This document shows positions 1 to 9,073 of a DNA stretch of 64,000 nt, one piece after another. Each line of letters starts with the position of its first letter. Position 1 is the stretch's first letter. The stretch lies in NCBI RefSeq assembly GCF_003111665.1, contig NZ_CP022188.1, forward strand, positions 1,054,001 through 1,118,000. The letters run 5' to 3'. Origin of the DNA: Parazoarcus communis (GTDB lineage: Bacteria > Pseudomonadota > Gammaproteobacteria > Burkholderiales > Rhodocyclaceae). The notes beneath the pieces were generated by a model. The model made no database searches. It was given only the letters and a program-made list of their open reading frames with translations, and was not told the DNA's origin. A program made the position numbers and the translations under genes.

Positions 1-182
1 CCTGTGAGCTGAAACAGGCGCACCGCCTCTTCACTGCCGCACACCCGCATCGTACCGCGAGCATGGAAGGACACATGCCCGCGCGCATTCTCGATGGCCA
101 GGGCCTCTGTGGTCAGGTCGCCCGCCGGCACATCATCGGCGAGCAGTTCGGACAGGGCGTGATCGGACAGACAGCAGGGCAT
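1..182 (-). CDS. modD: ModD-like molybdenum transport protein, N-terminus only (partial)
   Basis: The reverse strand opens with ATG at 182 and runs in frame off the left edge for 60 codons. The visible residues include the stretch LLADDVPAGDLTTEAL, typical of the N-terminus of ModD and the related nicotinate-nucleotide pyrophosphorylases (quinolinate phosphoribosyltransferase fold). A GGAG Shine-Dalgarno lies about 10 nt upstream. It is the last gene of modE-A-B-C-D, starting 69 nt after modC ends. ModD proteins are found in molybdenum operons, but their reaction is not settled. NadC is the alternative; position next to modC favours ModD. The C-terminal substrate-binding part lies outside the window. 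Confidence 0.75.
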   Translation of the reverse strand, partial: MPCCLSDHALSELLADDVPAGDLTTEALAIENARGHVSFHARGTMRVCGSEEAVRLFQLT

Positions 183-251
183 GACTCGAACTCCAGAAGA
201 CATCTGCACAAGGGCAATTCCAAACGGCACCGGCAATCCCTGCGCGCGGGA

Positions 252-1337
252 TCACCCCAGCAGGGCCACCGTCTTGATCTGCGCCCACATTCGTCGATTG
301 GCCACGATGCCGAGCTGGTCGCACGAGCGCCGGGTGATGCGCGCGATCAGCGGGGTGCCGCCCGCATCGAGCCGGACCAGCACATGCGCCGGCGTATCGG
401 CCACGACCACCTCCTGCACGATGACTTGCAGCAGGTTGGTAATGCTGCTGTTTTCGTTGCGCGCCTCGGCAAGGCTGACGTCGCGCGCATGCACGCGAAA
501 ACGCAGACGGTGGCCGATGGCTTCCGGACGCCGCGCGACCATTACGCTGCCACCGGCAAAATCGAGCCGCGTCAGGTGGTAGCGTTCATCATGCTCGGCG
601 ATGACCGACTCAATGACGACCCCTGCATCCTCGGTAAATGCCGTCGGCAGATCCAGGCGGGCCAGCGTCTCCACCAGCCCGCCCTGTGCAATCACCTTCC
701 CCTGATCAAGCAACACCACATGATCCGCCAGCCGCGCCACCTCGTCGGGTGAGTGGCTGACGTAGAGCACCGGGATGTCGAGCTCGTCGTGCAGACGCTC
801 GAGGTAGGGCAGGATTTCCTGCTTGCGTTTGAGATCCAGCGCAGCCAGCGGCTCATCCATCAGCAGCAGTCGCGGGCTGGTCAGCAGCGCCCGCGCCATG
901 CCCACTCTCTGCCGCTCGCCGCCCGACAGGCGCTCCGGCATGCGGTCCAGCAGATGGCCGATCCCCAGCAGCTCGACGGCCTGATCCCAGGCCACGCGTC
1001 GCGTTGCTGCTGCGACCCGCTTCATGCCGAACTCGAGATTGCGCCGCACCGACAGATGCGGAAACAGACTGGCCTCCTGGAAGACATAGCCGATCGCACG
1101 CTCGTGCGTCGGCACGAAGATCCCGGCGTCGGCATCCTGCCAGTGCTCGCCATTGACGATGAGCCGGCCCAGCGGTGCGCGCTCAAGACCGGCGACGCAG
1201 CGCAGGCAGGTCGTCTTGCCCGACCCCGAATGACCGAACAGTGCGGTGACGCCGCGCCCGGGCAGTTGCAGATCGACGTCGAGTGAAAAACCACTGTAGT
1301 CGAGGCGAAAGCGGGCCTGTATGCCTTCTGCCGTCAT
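252..1337 (-). CDS. modC: Molybdate ABC transporter ATP-binding protein ModC
   Basis: Cytoplasmic ATPase that powers molybdate import with ModB and ModA. The 361-residue protein has Walker A GHSGSGKT near residue 35, the signature LSGGERQR, Walker B LLLMDEP and the switch His in YVSHS, followed by a C-terminal TOBE/Mop-like domain (about residues 290-355) that binds oxyanion in ModC-type ATPases. The length is normal for ModC. Its ATG overlaps the modB stop by 4 nt (ATGA), indicating translational coupling. The C-terminal Mop-like domain and the modAB neighbours separate it from sulfate (CysA) or iron transporters. Confidence 0.95.
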   Translation of the reverse strand: MTAEGIQARFRLDYSGFSLDVDLQLPGRGVTALFGHSGSGKTTCLRCVAGLERAPLGRLIVNGEHWQDADAGIFVPTHERAIGYVFQEASLFPHLSVRRNLEFGMKRVAAATRRVAWDQAVELLGIGHLLDRMPERLSGGERQRVGMARALLTSPRLLLMDEPLAALDLKRKQEILPYLERLHDELDIPVLYVSHSPDEVARLADHVVLLDQGKVIAQGGLVETLARLDLPTAFTEDAGVVIESVIAEHDERYHLTRLDFAGGSVMVARRPEAIGHRLRFRVHARDVSLAEARNENSSITNLLQVIVQEVVVADTPAHVLVRLDAGGTPLIARITRRSCDQLGIVANRRMWAQIKTVALLG

Positions 1338-2017
1338 GTGCCCATCCCCGGCTTGAAGCGGCGACTGGTGTACAGCGCGAGCAGGACGAAGAAGGAGAAT
1401 ACGACCATGCCGCCGGCGAGCCAGTGCGCCTGTGCGTACTCCATGGCCTCGACGTGATCGAAGATCTGCACCGACACCGTGCGCGTGCTACCTGGAATAT
1501 TGCCGCCGATCATCAGCACCACGCCAAACTCGCCCACGGTATGTGCGAACCCCAGAATCGACGCGGTGACGAAGCCCGGTCGCGCCAGCGGCAGCACCAC
1601 CGAAAAGAAGGTGTCCCACGGACTGGCGCGCAGGGTGGCGGCGACTTCCAGCGGGCGCTCTCCAATCGCTTCGAAGGCGTTCTGCAAGGGCTGAATGACG
1701 AAGGGCATGGAGTAGAACACCGAACCGACGACGAGTCCGGCAAAGGTGAAGGGCAGCGTGCCCAGACCCAGCGCGGTCGTCATCTGACCAATCGGGCCAT
1801 GCGGACCCATGGTCACCAGCAGGTAGAAGCCGATCACCGTCGGCGGCAACACCAGCGGCAATGCCACCACCGCCCCGATCGGTCCCTTGAGCCACGAACG
1901 CGTGCGTGCCAGCCACCAGGCGATTGGCGTACCAATCAGCAACAGCAACACCGTGGTCAGGCCCGCCAGCTCCAGCGTGAGCCAGATTGCCGAGAGATCG
2001 AGCGCAGTGAGTGACAT
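1334..2017 (-). CDS. modB: Molybdate ABC transporter permease ModB
   Basis: Inner-membrane permease of the molybdate importer, 227 residues, with about five to six hydrophobic helices. The EAA-type cytoplasmic loop that contacts ModC is visible around residues 145-165 ([15 protein letters not shown]). The length is normal for ModB. The start at 2017 has an AGGAG about 10 nt upstream, lying just beyond the modA stop. It is coupled to modC by the ATGA overlap. Anion permeases such as CysT/W are similar, but the operon settles the identity. Confidence 0.94.
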   Translation of the reverse strand: MSLTALDLSAIWLTLELAGLTTVLLLLIGTPIAWWLARTRSWLKGPIGAVVALPLVLPPTVIGFYLLVTMGPHGPIGQMTTALGLGTLPFTFAGLVVGSVFYSMPFVIQPLQNAFEAIGERPLEVAATLRASPWDTFFSVVLPLARPGFVTASILGFAHTVGEFGVVLMIGGNIPGSTRTVSVQIFDHVEAMEYAQAHWLAGGMVVFSFFVLLALYTSRRFKPGMGT

Positions 2018-2031
2018 GCCCGCCCCGCTCC

Positions 2032-2790
<759 letters not shown>

Positions 2791-2825
2791 TCAACTCCAG
2801 TAGATGATGACGAAAAAGGCCAGCC

Positions 2826-3653
2826 TCAGTCGTAGATCGCAAGAATGACGCTGGATGACTTGAAAAAGGCACAGGCCGGCACGCCGACCTCAATACCCAA
2901 TGCCTTGCAGCTCTCGCCGGTCACCACGCAGGTCACACTGCGACCCGATGGCAGCACCAGCGTGACCTCGTTGTTCACCGGCCCTGCATGCACTTCGGCG
3001 ACCTTGCCCCACAGCTGGTTGCGCGCGGTGAGCCGCATCGTCTGATCGACCGACAACATCACTGAGGACGACTTCACCAGTGCAAAGACCTCCTTGCCGA
3101 TCGTCAGCCCGAGATTCTCGGCGCTGGCCTTGGTGATGATGGCGGCGATCTCGGTTTCTTCATCGATGCGCACCCGCACCTCGTAATCGACCCCACCATC
3201 GCGCAAGCCCGTAATCGACCCGGAAAACTGGTTTCGGGCACTGGTCTTCAGGCTCATCCGGTGCATCAGCTTCTGGAAGCCGCGAATGTCGCACCCACCC
3301 GCCTGGTTCAATCGTTCGGACAGGCGGTCGAGCGCGGCCTGATACTCGATTTCCAGCGCGCGATACATCGCCACCATCTTCTGGCCGTATTCGGTGAGCT
3401 GGGTGCCTCCACCCTGTCGTCCGCCGGTGACACGAACGACCAAGGGCTCGGGCGCCAGATTGTTCATGGTGTCGATCGCGTCCCAGGCCGCCTTGTACGA
3501 CAGGGGTACCGCTTTCGCCGCCTGGTTGATCGAGCCCTTGTGCCCGATCTCTTCCAGCAACCGGATACGCGTATCGGATAGCGCTGCACCGATCTCGGTT
3601 TCGAGCGACATGCGGGCGAGGAAACGGGTAGCTGTCATCGTCTGAGAAGGCAT
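2826..3653 (-). CDS. modE: Molybdate-responsive transcriptional regulator ModE
   Basis: DNA-binding regulator that senses cytoplasmic molybdate and controls mod and molybdoenzyme genes. The preferred ATG at 3653 gives 275 residues; the frame is open to 3698 but the extra 15 residues do not fit the family, and a GGAA precedes 3653. The N-terminal winged helix-turn-helix (about 27-95) contains GSINQAAKAVPLSYKAAWD and the GGRQGGGTQLT wing. Two C-terminal Mop domains follow (about 133-198 and 205-272), each opening with an (S/T)ARNQ motif. This is the classical ModE architecture. It is first in the modEABCD run and divergent from the molbindin gene. Confidence 0.95.
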   Translation of the reverse strand: MPSQTMTATRFLARMSLETEIGAALSDTRIRLLEEIGHKGSINQAAKAVPLSYKAAWDAIDTMNNLAPEPLVVRVTGGRQGGGTQLTEYGQKMVAMYRALEIEYQAALDRLSERLNQAGGCDIRGFQKLMHRMSLKTSARNQFSGSITGLRDGGVDYEVRVRIDEETEIAAIITKASAENLGLTIGKEVFALVKSSSVMLSVDQTMRLTARNQLWGKVAEVHAGPVNNEVTLVLPSGRSVTCVVTGESCKALGIEVGVPACAFFKSSSVILAIYD

Positions 3654-3765
3654 TATGTATTCCGTTTTATATAAAGCCAAAACCATGCCAGGCGGCATTT
3701 ACTATGGTTGCATAGGAATAACCCTTGAAACTACAGTGCACCCCGGGGACATTTGTTGATTACCT

Positions 3766-3795
3766 GACAATTATATGTAGCTAAAGCTACAACGT
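3766..3795. promoter_or_regulatory. Palindromic operator candidate, possibly ModE, between modE and mop
   Basis: The 183-nt divergent spacer between modE and the molbindin gene contains a perfect interrupted palindrome TGTAGCT-AA-AGCTACA at 3776-3791, preceded by TTATAT and followed by ACG. The combination TTATAT...CTACAACG resembles the halves of the E. coli modA operator (CGTTATAT...CTACATAACG), but the spacing is longer. A second AT-rich self-complementary stretch, TTTATATAAA, lies just upstream of modE near 3671. Assignment to ModE is inference. Confidence 0.4.
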
Positions 3796-3836
3796 GTTTC
3801 TTTTCCTTCAATTGCAAAATCGTTCTGGAGAACAGC

Positions 3837-4265
3837 ATGAAAGTCAGTGCCCGCAACATCTTCAAAGGCCCCATCAGTGCAATCAAGACCGGCATCGTGA
3901 ATGCAGAGGTCGCGGTTTCGATTGGCGGAAACGACACGCTCGTCGCCGTCGTCACAATGGAAAGCCTCAACACCCTTGAACTCAAGATGGGGAAGGACGT
4001 CGTCGCGCTGGTGAAGGCGCCCTGGGTCATGCTGATGAGCGAAGGCAGCGACATCCGCCTGTCAGCGCGCAACAGCCTGACCGGCACGGTCAAATCGGTC
4101 GAGGTCGGCACCGTCAACGCCGAGGTCACCATCAGTCTTCCGGGCGGCAGCGAGGTCGCGTCAGTCGTGACCAAGGAAGCAGCCGCAGAGCTGGGACTCA
4201 GGCCCGGCGTTCCGGTCACCGCAGTCATCAAGGCGTCGAACGTCATTCTTGGGGTCCCCGCCTGA
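3837..4265 (+). CDS. mop: Molbindin: tandem-Mop-domain molybdate-binding protein
   Basis: Small cytoplasmic protein of 142 residues made only of two Mop (TOBE-type) domains, about residues 1-68 and 73-140, each starting with a (V/L)SARN motif (MKVSARNIF and IRLSARNSL). Such molbindins form ring-shaped oligomers that store or buffer molybdate for cofactor synthesis. A GGAG Shine-Dalgarno lies 7 nt before the ATG. Divergent from modE, with which it probably shares a regulatory region. The duplication (double Mop) resembles ModG of Azotobacter; single-domain Mop proteins are about half this length. Confidence 0.9.
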   Translation: MKVSARNIFKGPISAIKTGIVNAEVAVSIGGNDTLVAVVTMESLNTLELKMGKDVVALVKAPWVMLMSEGSDIRLSARNSLTGTVKSVEVGTVNAEVTISLPGGSEVASVVTKEAAAELGLRPGVPVTAVIKASNVILGVPA

Positions 4266-4301
4266 ACGTGCACGCAGGGACATTCGTGTCGCTGCAGGAA
4301 C

Positions 4302-4694
4302 TCAGCGCGGCATGCTTTCGCTGAAGCTGTAGAAGGACTGCCCGGCGCAGTCCTGACCGGGCTGCACGGTGCGGTGGATCAGCCAGCGCTGGTCGCGCAA
4401 GCGCCAGGCCGCGACTGACTCCGCGTAAGCCGCTGCCGCATAGAACTCTTCGCCGTCATCCGAGCGCGGCTCGCGCAATACGTAGCGGTGTGCGTAGTAG
4501 CAGGCGTCCCCGTCAGGGTCGTAGCCGAAGACCCGCTCGGCATCGAGTTCGGCCTCGCGAAACAGATCAAAGGACAGGGGCACCACCACCATGTCGCGCC
4601 ACTCCATCGGTAAGCGACCCCACCAGGGCTGCTCGCCGCTGTCTGCGGCACGACGACGATCACCGGTTCTTATATGGCTTGCTGTATACAACAC
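4302..4694 (-). CDS. Hypothetical protein, unrecognised family
   Basis: A 130-residue soluble protein with no signal peptide or membrane segment; I do not recognise the family. It is acidic, rich in aromatic residues (WWGRLPMEWRD, CYYAHRYVL, YSFSESM) and has two Cys. The start is GTG at 4694, supported by a strong AGGAGG about 9 nt upstream. It converges with mop, 36 nt separating the stops. A perfect TGTATACA palindrome overlaps its first codons (4683-4690), with a related TTCGT-TGTAT-ACGAA copy 100 nt upstream (4788-4802), which could be operators. Confidence 0.7.
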   Translation of the reverse strand: MLYTASHIRTGDRRRAADSGEQPWWGRLPMEWRDMVVVPLSFDLFREAELDAERVFGYDPDGDACYYAHRYVLREPRSDDGEEFYAAAAYAESVAAWRLRDQRWLIHRTVQPGQDCAGQSFYSFSESMPR

Positions 4695-4875
4695 CGCACA
4701 CCTCCTCCTGGGACAGGACTGTCTTCACACAGGCGTGTTGATGCGAACCGCCTGACAAGAATGGCGCAAGCGGGTCTGCCACGCGCCTTCGTTGTATACG
4801 AAAGCAATAACGATGCCCGATAGAAATCCCGCACAGCGGGATGAGAAAGCAGAGGCAGACAGACGGCAGTGAACG

Positions 4876-4902
4876 AAAAAAAAGGGCGGCCATGCCGCCC
4901 TT
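4876..4902 (-). terminator. Rho-independent terminator of the Tsx/OmpK-type gene
   Basis: A perfect hairpin AAGGGCGGC-CAT-GCCGCCCTT is followed on the minus strand by a run of T (the plus strand shows eight A at 4876-4883). It lies 28 nt past the stop of the minus-strand outer-membrane protein gene. Confidence 0.85.
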
Positions 4903-4930
4903 CCCGAAGCTCAGACCTCAATCAGCAAAC

Positions 4931-5776
4931 TCAGAAGTGCCACTGCACCTTGATCATCGGCGTGGAGGTTTCAGAGCCGGTGCTGCCTTCCTTCGAACCG
5001 AACTTGTTGTTGATGTACTCGTAGCCGATGCCTGCACGCAGGGTGCGCGGCTTGCCCATCAGCATCTGGCCGACGTCGGCCATGATGAACATGTCAGTCC
5101 AGGTCTCGGGGTCGGTCTTCACGCCGAAGCCGTCCTTGCCCTTCTTGCCGGTGTAGTTCAGGAAACCTTCGAAGGACAGGGGCACCGAGCCGACGTTGAA
5201 GGGAATGCCCCAGGCCATCGCAATACGGTAGGTCGGATCGAATTCAACCGATTTGCCGACGATGCCGTTGTTGTTCCACTCCTTGTAGTACAGCAAGCTC
5301 ACGTCGAAGAAGCCCTTGGGAATATCGAACTTCAGCGTCGGACCAACCAGAATCTTGCGCACCTTCGGCGCAAATGCCGTGTCCTTGGAGTTCCAGTCGA
5401 GACCGGTCGTCAGCGCGACTTCCTTCACCGGCCCAAAGGACAGGTTCTTGTCGAAGACCTTGCCCAGGTAGAGCTGATGGGCATACACCACATAGATTTC
5501 CTGCGCGCCGGTATCGCCGCCTTTGGCCGGGTCCTTGCTGTCCGACATCAGGATATCCACGTTCAGGAAGTTCTGTCCGTAGTCATAGCCACTCACATGG
5601 GTAAAGCCAACGATGTCTTTCGACACATCGTCCGAAATGGCCGGTTCGTTGAACTTTTCGCCATAACGGTAGGAGATGGACGTGTCGCTCCAGTTGGCGG
5701 CCGAGGCCGAGATCGGCGCAGCCAGACAGGCGCCAAGCACTGCAGTGGTGATGATTCGCGAGGTGGTGGGATACAT
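4931..5776 (-). CDS. Tsx/OmpK-family outer-membrane channel protein
   Basis: A 281-residue exported protein: signal peptide to about residue 27 (ends ISASA-AN), then alternating amphipathic strands and a C-terminal aromatic ending in VQWHF, the outer-membrane beta-barrel signature. The pattern WSDTSISYRYG near the mature N-terminus and the spacing of barrel strands fit the Channel_Tsx/OmpK family, which includes nucleoside channels. The substrate cannot be read from sequence. It is monocistronic, with its own terminator, and an FNR-type box lies 86 nt upstream of its start. Confidence 0.8.
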   Translation of the reverse strand: MYPTTSRIITTAVLGACLAAPISASAANWSDTSISYRYGEKFNEPAISDDVSKDIVGFTHVSGYDYGQNFLNVDILMSDSKDPAKGGDTGAQEIYVVYAHQLYLGKVFDKNLSFGPVKEVALTTGLDWNSKDTAFAPKVRKILVGPTLKFDIPKGFFDVSLLYYKEWNNNGIVGKSVEFDPTYRIAMAWGIPFNVGSVPLSFEGFLNYTGKKGKDGFGVKTDPETWTDMFIMADVGQMLMGKPRTLRAGIGYEYINNKFGSKEGSTGSETSTPMIKVQWHF

Positions 5777-5861
5777 GATGCGAGGGCTCCTGAACGGGAA
5801 AAATTGATTGATTCAACGCAACATGAATCGCCGCGTTTTTTTCAAGCTAACAGGACTCGCG

Positions 5862-5875
5862 GTGATTTTGATCAA
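5862..5875 (-). promoter_or_regulatory. FNR/Anr-like box upstream of the Tsx-type gene
   Basis: Read on the minus strand the site is TTGATCAAAATCAC, one mismatch from TTGAT-N4-ATCAA. It is 86 nt upstream of the outer-membrane gene. No convincing -10 sits at the class II distance, so activation or repression cannot be decided. Confidence 0.45.
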
Positions 5876-5994
5876 TATGGATTATTACGCAATGGATATA
5901 CTGAACACCTATCTAAGCTATTGTTTATGAAGCGTATTAAACAATTGATGCACGATCGGAAATAGCACCACATTCGCGCTACTCACCCCCATGA

Positions 5995-6011
5995 CGCACA
6001 ATATTTGTGCG
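5995..6011 (+). promoter_or_regulatory. NtrC-like binding site
   Basis: A perfect 7-3-7 palindrome, CGCACAA-TAT-TTGTGCG, has the GCAC-N7-GTGC geometry of NtrC sites. It is centred about 134 nt upstream of the sigma-54 element at 6129-6144, a normal enhancer distance. Confidence 0.55.
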
Positions 6012-6128
6012 CCGCAAAAACGATAATTTTCAAGGCTCTGAGATCCACTCACGAAACATGTCGCCCCGTTTTGGTGCCCAATGCACCGCATAACGCGGCC
6101 AAAGCCTGTTTTCCGGGCTAAACGGGCA

Positions 6129-6144
6129 TGGCATGGCGCTTGCC
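6129..6144 (+). promoter_or_regulatory. Sigma-54 (-24/-12) promoter for the ABC importer
   Basis: TGGCATGGCGCTTGCC matches TGGCACG-N4-TTGCW with the essential GG and GC pairs 10 nt apart. Transcription would begin near 6155, leaving a short leader that contains the AGGAG before the ATG at 6177. Confidence 0.6.
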
Positions 6145-6176
6145 ATGTGTGTTGCAACGACACACAGGAGCAGTCC

Positions 6177-7235
6177 ATGTTTCACACCCGTAAAGACGTA
6201 TCGATCACCCAGAGCAGCCGCCGCCGCGTTCTCGGCGCCTTGCTCGTGACGGCCTGCGCGCTCGGTCTGGGACAAGCCCAGGCCGCAGACCCGGTGAAGA
6301 TCAAGTTCACACTCGACTGGCGCTTCGAAGGCCCCTCCGCGCCTTTCCTTCTTGCCAAAAGCAAGGGCTATTTCGCAGCCGAAGGCCTCGACGTCGAGAT
6401 CGATGCCGGTAATGGCTCGGCCGGGGCGGTGACGCGGGTTGTGACCGGTGCCTACGACATGGGCTTTGCCGATTTCAACGCGCTGGTCGAATACGACGCG
6501 AAGACGCCGGGCTCAAAGATCCAGGGCATCTACATGGCCTACAACTCGACGCCCGCCGCAGTATTCGTACTGAAGAAGTCCGGGATCACCAAGCCCGCCG
6601 ATCTCGCCGGCAAGACCTTGGCCGCCCCGATCTTCGACGCAGGACGCAAGGCATGGCCGGCCTTCGCCAAGGCCAACGGCCTGGCGCTCGACGCAGTGAA
6701 GTGGCAGACGGTCGAACCTGCCATTCGTGAAACCCTGCTTGCACGCGGCGATGTCGACGGCATTACCGGCTTCTACTTCACCAGCCTCCTCAATCTCCAG
6801 GCACGCGGCGTCCCGGCCGACCAGATCGTCGCACTGAAGTACCCCGACCACGGCGTCGAGTTCTACGGCAACACCCTGATCGCCAGCCCGAAGATGCTGA
6901 GCGAACAGCCCAAGGCCGTCGAAGGTTTCGTGCGTGCCTTCAACAAGGCGCTGAAGGACACCATCGCTGACCCCGACACCGCCGTGCTGGCTGTGAAGGA
7001 GCGCGATCCGCTGATCAATGTGGCGCTCGAAAGCCAGCGTCTGAAGCTCGCTATCAACTCTGTGGTGATCACGCCCGAAACCCGTTCGATCGGTTTGGGC
7101 GCAGTCAATCCCGAACGCCTGAAGCGCTCGGTGGCAGAAGCGGCCACTGCTTTCGGTCTGCCCGCCACGCCTGATGCCGGCGCGCTGTTCACCTCCGCCT
7201 ACCTGCCGTCCGCAGCCGACCGCGCAATCAAGTAA
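6177..7235 (+). CDS. NMT1/SsuA-type ABC transporter substrate-binding protein
   Basis: Periplasmic solute receptor of about 352 residues. The ATG at 6177 is chosen because AGGAG precedes it and the signal peptide follows; the frame is open further upstream. The signal has a Tat-like SRRRVLG and ends in AQAAD. The mature part begins with VKIKFTLDW, and the pattern FEGPSAPFLLAKSKGYF is that of the NMT1/THI5-like family (taurine, alkanesulfonate, nitrate or pyrimidine ligands). First gene of a three-gene importer (receptor, ATPase, permease). The sigma-54/NtrC control region suggests a nitrogen-containing ligand, which is inference. Confidence 0.85.
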   Translation: MFHTRKDVSITQSSRRRVLGALLVTACALGLGQAQAADPVKIKFTLDWRFEGPSAPFLLAKSKGYFAAEGLDVEIDAGNGSAGAVTRVVTGAYDMGFADFNALVEYDAKTPGSKIQGIYMAYNSTPAAVFVLKKSGITKPADLAGKTLAAPIFDAGRKAWPAFAKANGLALDAVKWQTVEPAIRETLLARGDVDGITGFYFTSLLNLQARGVPADQIVALKYPDHGVEFYGNTLIASPKMLSEQPKAVEGFVRAFNKALKDTIADPDTAVLAVKERDPLINVALESQRLKLAINSVVITPETRSIGLGAVNPERLKRSVAEAATAFGLPATPDAGALFTSAYLPSAADRAIK

Positions 7236-7293
7236 GTACCGTACCAAGGAGTGTGCGGGCGGCGACCATTCGTCGTTGCCCGCCGGAAAATTC

Positions 7294-8073
7294 ATGGACT
7301 TCGTCCGCTTTGAAGATGTGAGCCTGGCCTACCAGCCCGGCAGTCCGTTTGCGATCGAAGATGTCAGCCTGTCGATCCGCGAAAACGAGTTCATCTCGCT
7401 GGTCGGCCCCTCAGGCTGCGGCAAGTCGACGGTGATGAAGCTGGTCACTGGCCTCAAGCCCCCCTCGAAGGGCTATGTCTATGTCGACGGGCGCGAGGTC
7501 GGCGGACCGCAGAAGTGCGTCGGCATGGCCTTCCAGGCCTCGAACCTGCTGCCCTGGCGCACCACCTTGCAGAACGTGATGCTGCCGATGGAGATCGTCG
7601 AACCCTATCGTTCCACGCTGCGTGCGAAGCGTGCCGAATACGAGGAGCAGGCACGTGCCCTGATCAAGCGTGTCGGCCTCGCAGGTTTCGAGGACAAATT
7701 CCCGTGGGAGCTCTCCGGTGGCATGCAGCAGCGCGCCTCGATCTGCCGCGCCCTGATTCACAAGCCACGCCTGCTGATGCTCGACGAGCCGTTCGGCGCG
7801 CTCGATGCCTTCACCCGCGAAGAGTTGTGGTGCATGGTGCGCGACCTGTGGCAGGAAGAGCCGTTCACCGTGGTGCTGGTCACCCACGACCTGCGCGAAG
7901 CGGTGTTTCTGGCCGACACGGTGTACGTGATGAGCAAGCGCCCGGGCCGCATCCTGGTACGACGCGAAATCGACCTGCCGCGCCCACGTGACCTCGACGT
8001 GACCTACACCGAGCCTTTTGCCAACTACGTGCACGAACTGCGCGAGCACATCGGCCACATTCGCGAATCCTGA
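7294..8073 (+). CDS. ABC transporter ATP-binding protein (nitrate/sulfonate/taurine type)
   Basis: A 259-residue cytoplasmic ATPase with Walker A GPSGCGKS, Q-loop MAFQASNLLPW, signature LSGGMQQR, Walker B LLMLDEPFGALDAF and switch VTHDLREA. The PFGALDAFTRE pattern is typical of the SsuB/TauB/NrtD group. The ATG at 7294 is preferred over an upstream in-frame ATG at 7174 that lies inside the receptor gene and gives a low-complexity extension. It works with the flanking receptor and permease; 58 nt separate it from the former and 14 nt from the latter. Confidence 0.9.
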   Translation: MDFVRFEDVSLAYQPGSPFAIEDVSLSIRENEFISLVGPSGCGKSTVMKLVTGLKPPSKGYVYVDGREVGGPQKCVGMAFQASNLLPWRTTLQNVMLPMEIVEPYRSTLRAKRAEYEEQARALIKRVGLAGFEDKFPWELSGGMQQRASICRALIHKPRLLMLDEPFGALDAFTREELWCMVRDLWQEEPFTVVLVTHDLREAVFLADTVYVMSKRPGRILVRREIDLPRPRDLDVTYTEPFANYVHELREHIGHIRES

Positions 8074-8087
8074 GCCGGGAGGCCTTC

Positions 8088-8861
8088 ATGCTGTCACAGA
8101 AAACCCTGATCCGGCTCGCCCCCTGGCTGGTCGTGCTGTTCTTCGGCCTGTTGTGGGAAGGCATCGTCGTTGCCTTCGATGTGCCGGAGTTCCTGTTTCC
8201 CTCGGTATCTTCCGTCTGGCATTCAACGGTGATGCACTGGGACCCGATCATGATGCACGCCACCCAGACCTTCCTCACCACCCTGGCCGGTTTCGCCATC
8301 GCGGTGGTATTCGGGCTCGTGGTCGGTGCCGCGGTGGGCTCCTCGCCCATCATTTACAAGGCGCTCTACCCCCTGCTGGTGGGCTTCAACTCGATTCCCA
8401 AGGTCGCCTTCGTACCGGTGCTGGTAGTGTGGTTCGGCATCGGCACCATTCCAGCGATCCTCACTGCCTTCCTGATCTCCTTCTTCCCGGTGGTGGTGAA
8501 CGTGGCCACCGGCCTGGCGACGCTGGAGCCCGAGATGGAGGATGTACTGCGCTCGCTGGGCGCATCCCGCCTCGATATCCTGAAGAAGGTCGGCCTGCCG
8601 CGTGCCATGCCCTACTTCTTCGCCTCGTTGAAGGTCGCGATCACGCTCGCCTTCGTCGGCTCGGTGATCTCGGAGACGGTCGCCTCCAACCTTGGCATTG
8701 GCTATCTGATGATGGCGGCGAGTTCGTCAATGGACATGGCGTTGGTATTCGCCGGCCTGATCGTGATCGGCATCATGGGCGTGGTGATGTACGAACTGTT
8801 TGCACTGGTCGAACGCAAGCTCACCGGGTGGGCGCACCGCAATCCGAACGGGGCAATGTAA
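8088..8861 (+). CDS. ABC transporter permease (SsuC/TauC type)
   Basis: A 257-residue inner-membrane protein with about six hydrophobic helices and the EAA-like loop EDVLRSLGASRLDIL near residue 150 that docks on the ATPase. The GGGAGG Shine-Dalgarno lies 6 nt before the ATG. Third gene of the NMT1-type importer; a strong hairpin follows at 8880. Length and topology are normal for this permease family. Confidence 0.9.
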   Translation: MLSQKTLIRLAPWLVVLFFGLLWEGIVVAFDVPEFLFPSVSSVWHSTVMHWDPIMMHATQTFLTTLAGFAIAVVFGLVVGAAVGSSPIIYKALYPLLVGFNSIPKVAFVPVLVVWFGIGTIPAILTAFLISFFPVVVNVATGLATLEPEMEDVLRSLGASRLDILKKVGLPRAMPYFFASLKVAITLAFVGSVISETVASNLGIGYLMMAASSSMDMALVFAGLIVIGIMGVVMYELFALVERKLTGWAHRNPNGAM

Positions 8862-8879
8862 TCCGCATGACGTCGCTTA

Positions 8880-8904
8880 GTCGCCCCCGGCCATCGGGGG
8901 CGAC
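8880..8904 (+). terminator. Strong GC hairpin downstream of the ABC importer
   Basis: Perfect 10-bp stem GTCGCCCCCG-GCCAT-CGGGGGCGAC beginning 18 nt after the permease stop. No U-tract follows, so it may act as a processing or stabilising end rather than a classical intrinsic terminator. Confidence 0.45.
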
Positions 8905-9073
8905 CGGAACCTGCAGTCCTCCGCAAACCCGGTGATCTCACCGAGCGAAAGAATACCCAATCCGGCATACGTCACGAACCCGGACCGATAATGCCCGCAA
9001 GTCGATCGTCTTAAACTATCCTTTGGTAAAAGCGTGATCGGTTGAATCACCCTTTGCCCCGGGACAAAAGATC

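Larger units (their letters stand above)
5777..6176. other. 400-nt divergent regulatory region
   Basis: No gene is supported here. It is AT-richer than its surroundings and holds three recognisable sites listed separately: an FNR-like box facing the Tsx-type gene, an NtrC-like palindrome, and a sigma-54 promoter facing the ABC importer. Confidence 0.7.

Noticed and set aside
4841..5965. A 374-codon plus-strand open frame
   Set aside because: It crosses the terminator and the whole Tsx/OmpK-type gene on the opposite strand, which has a signal peptide and barrel features.
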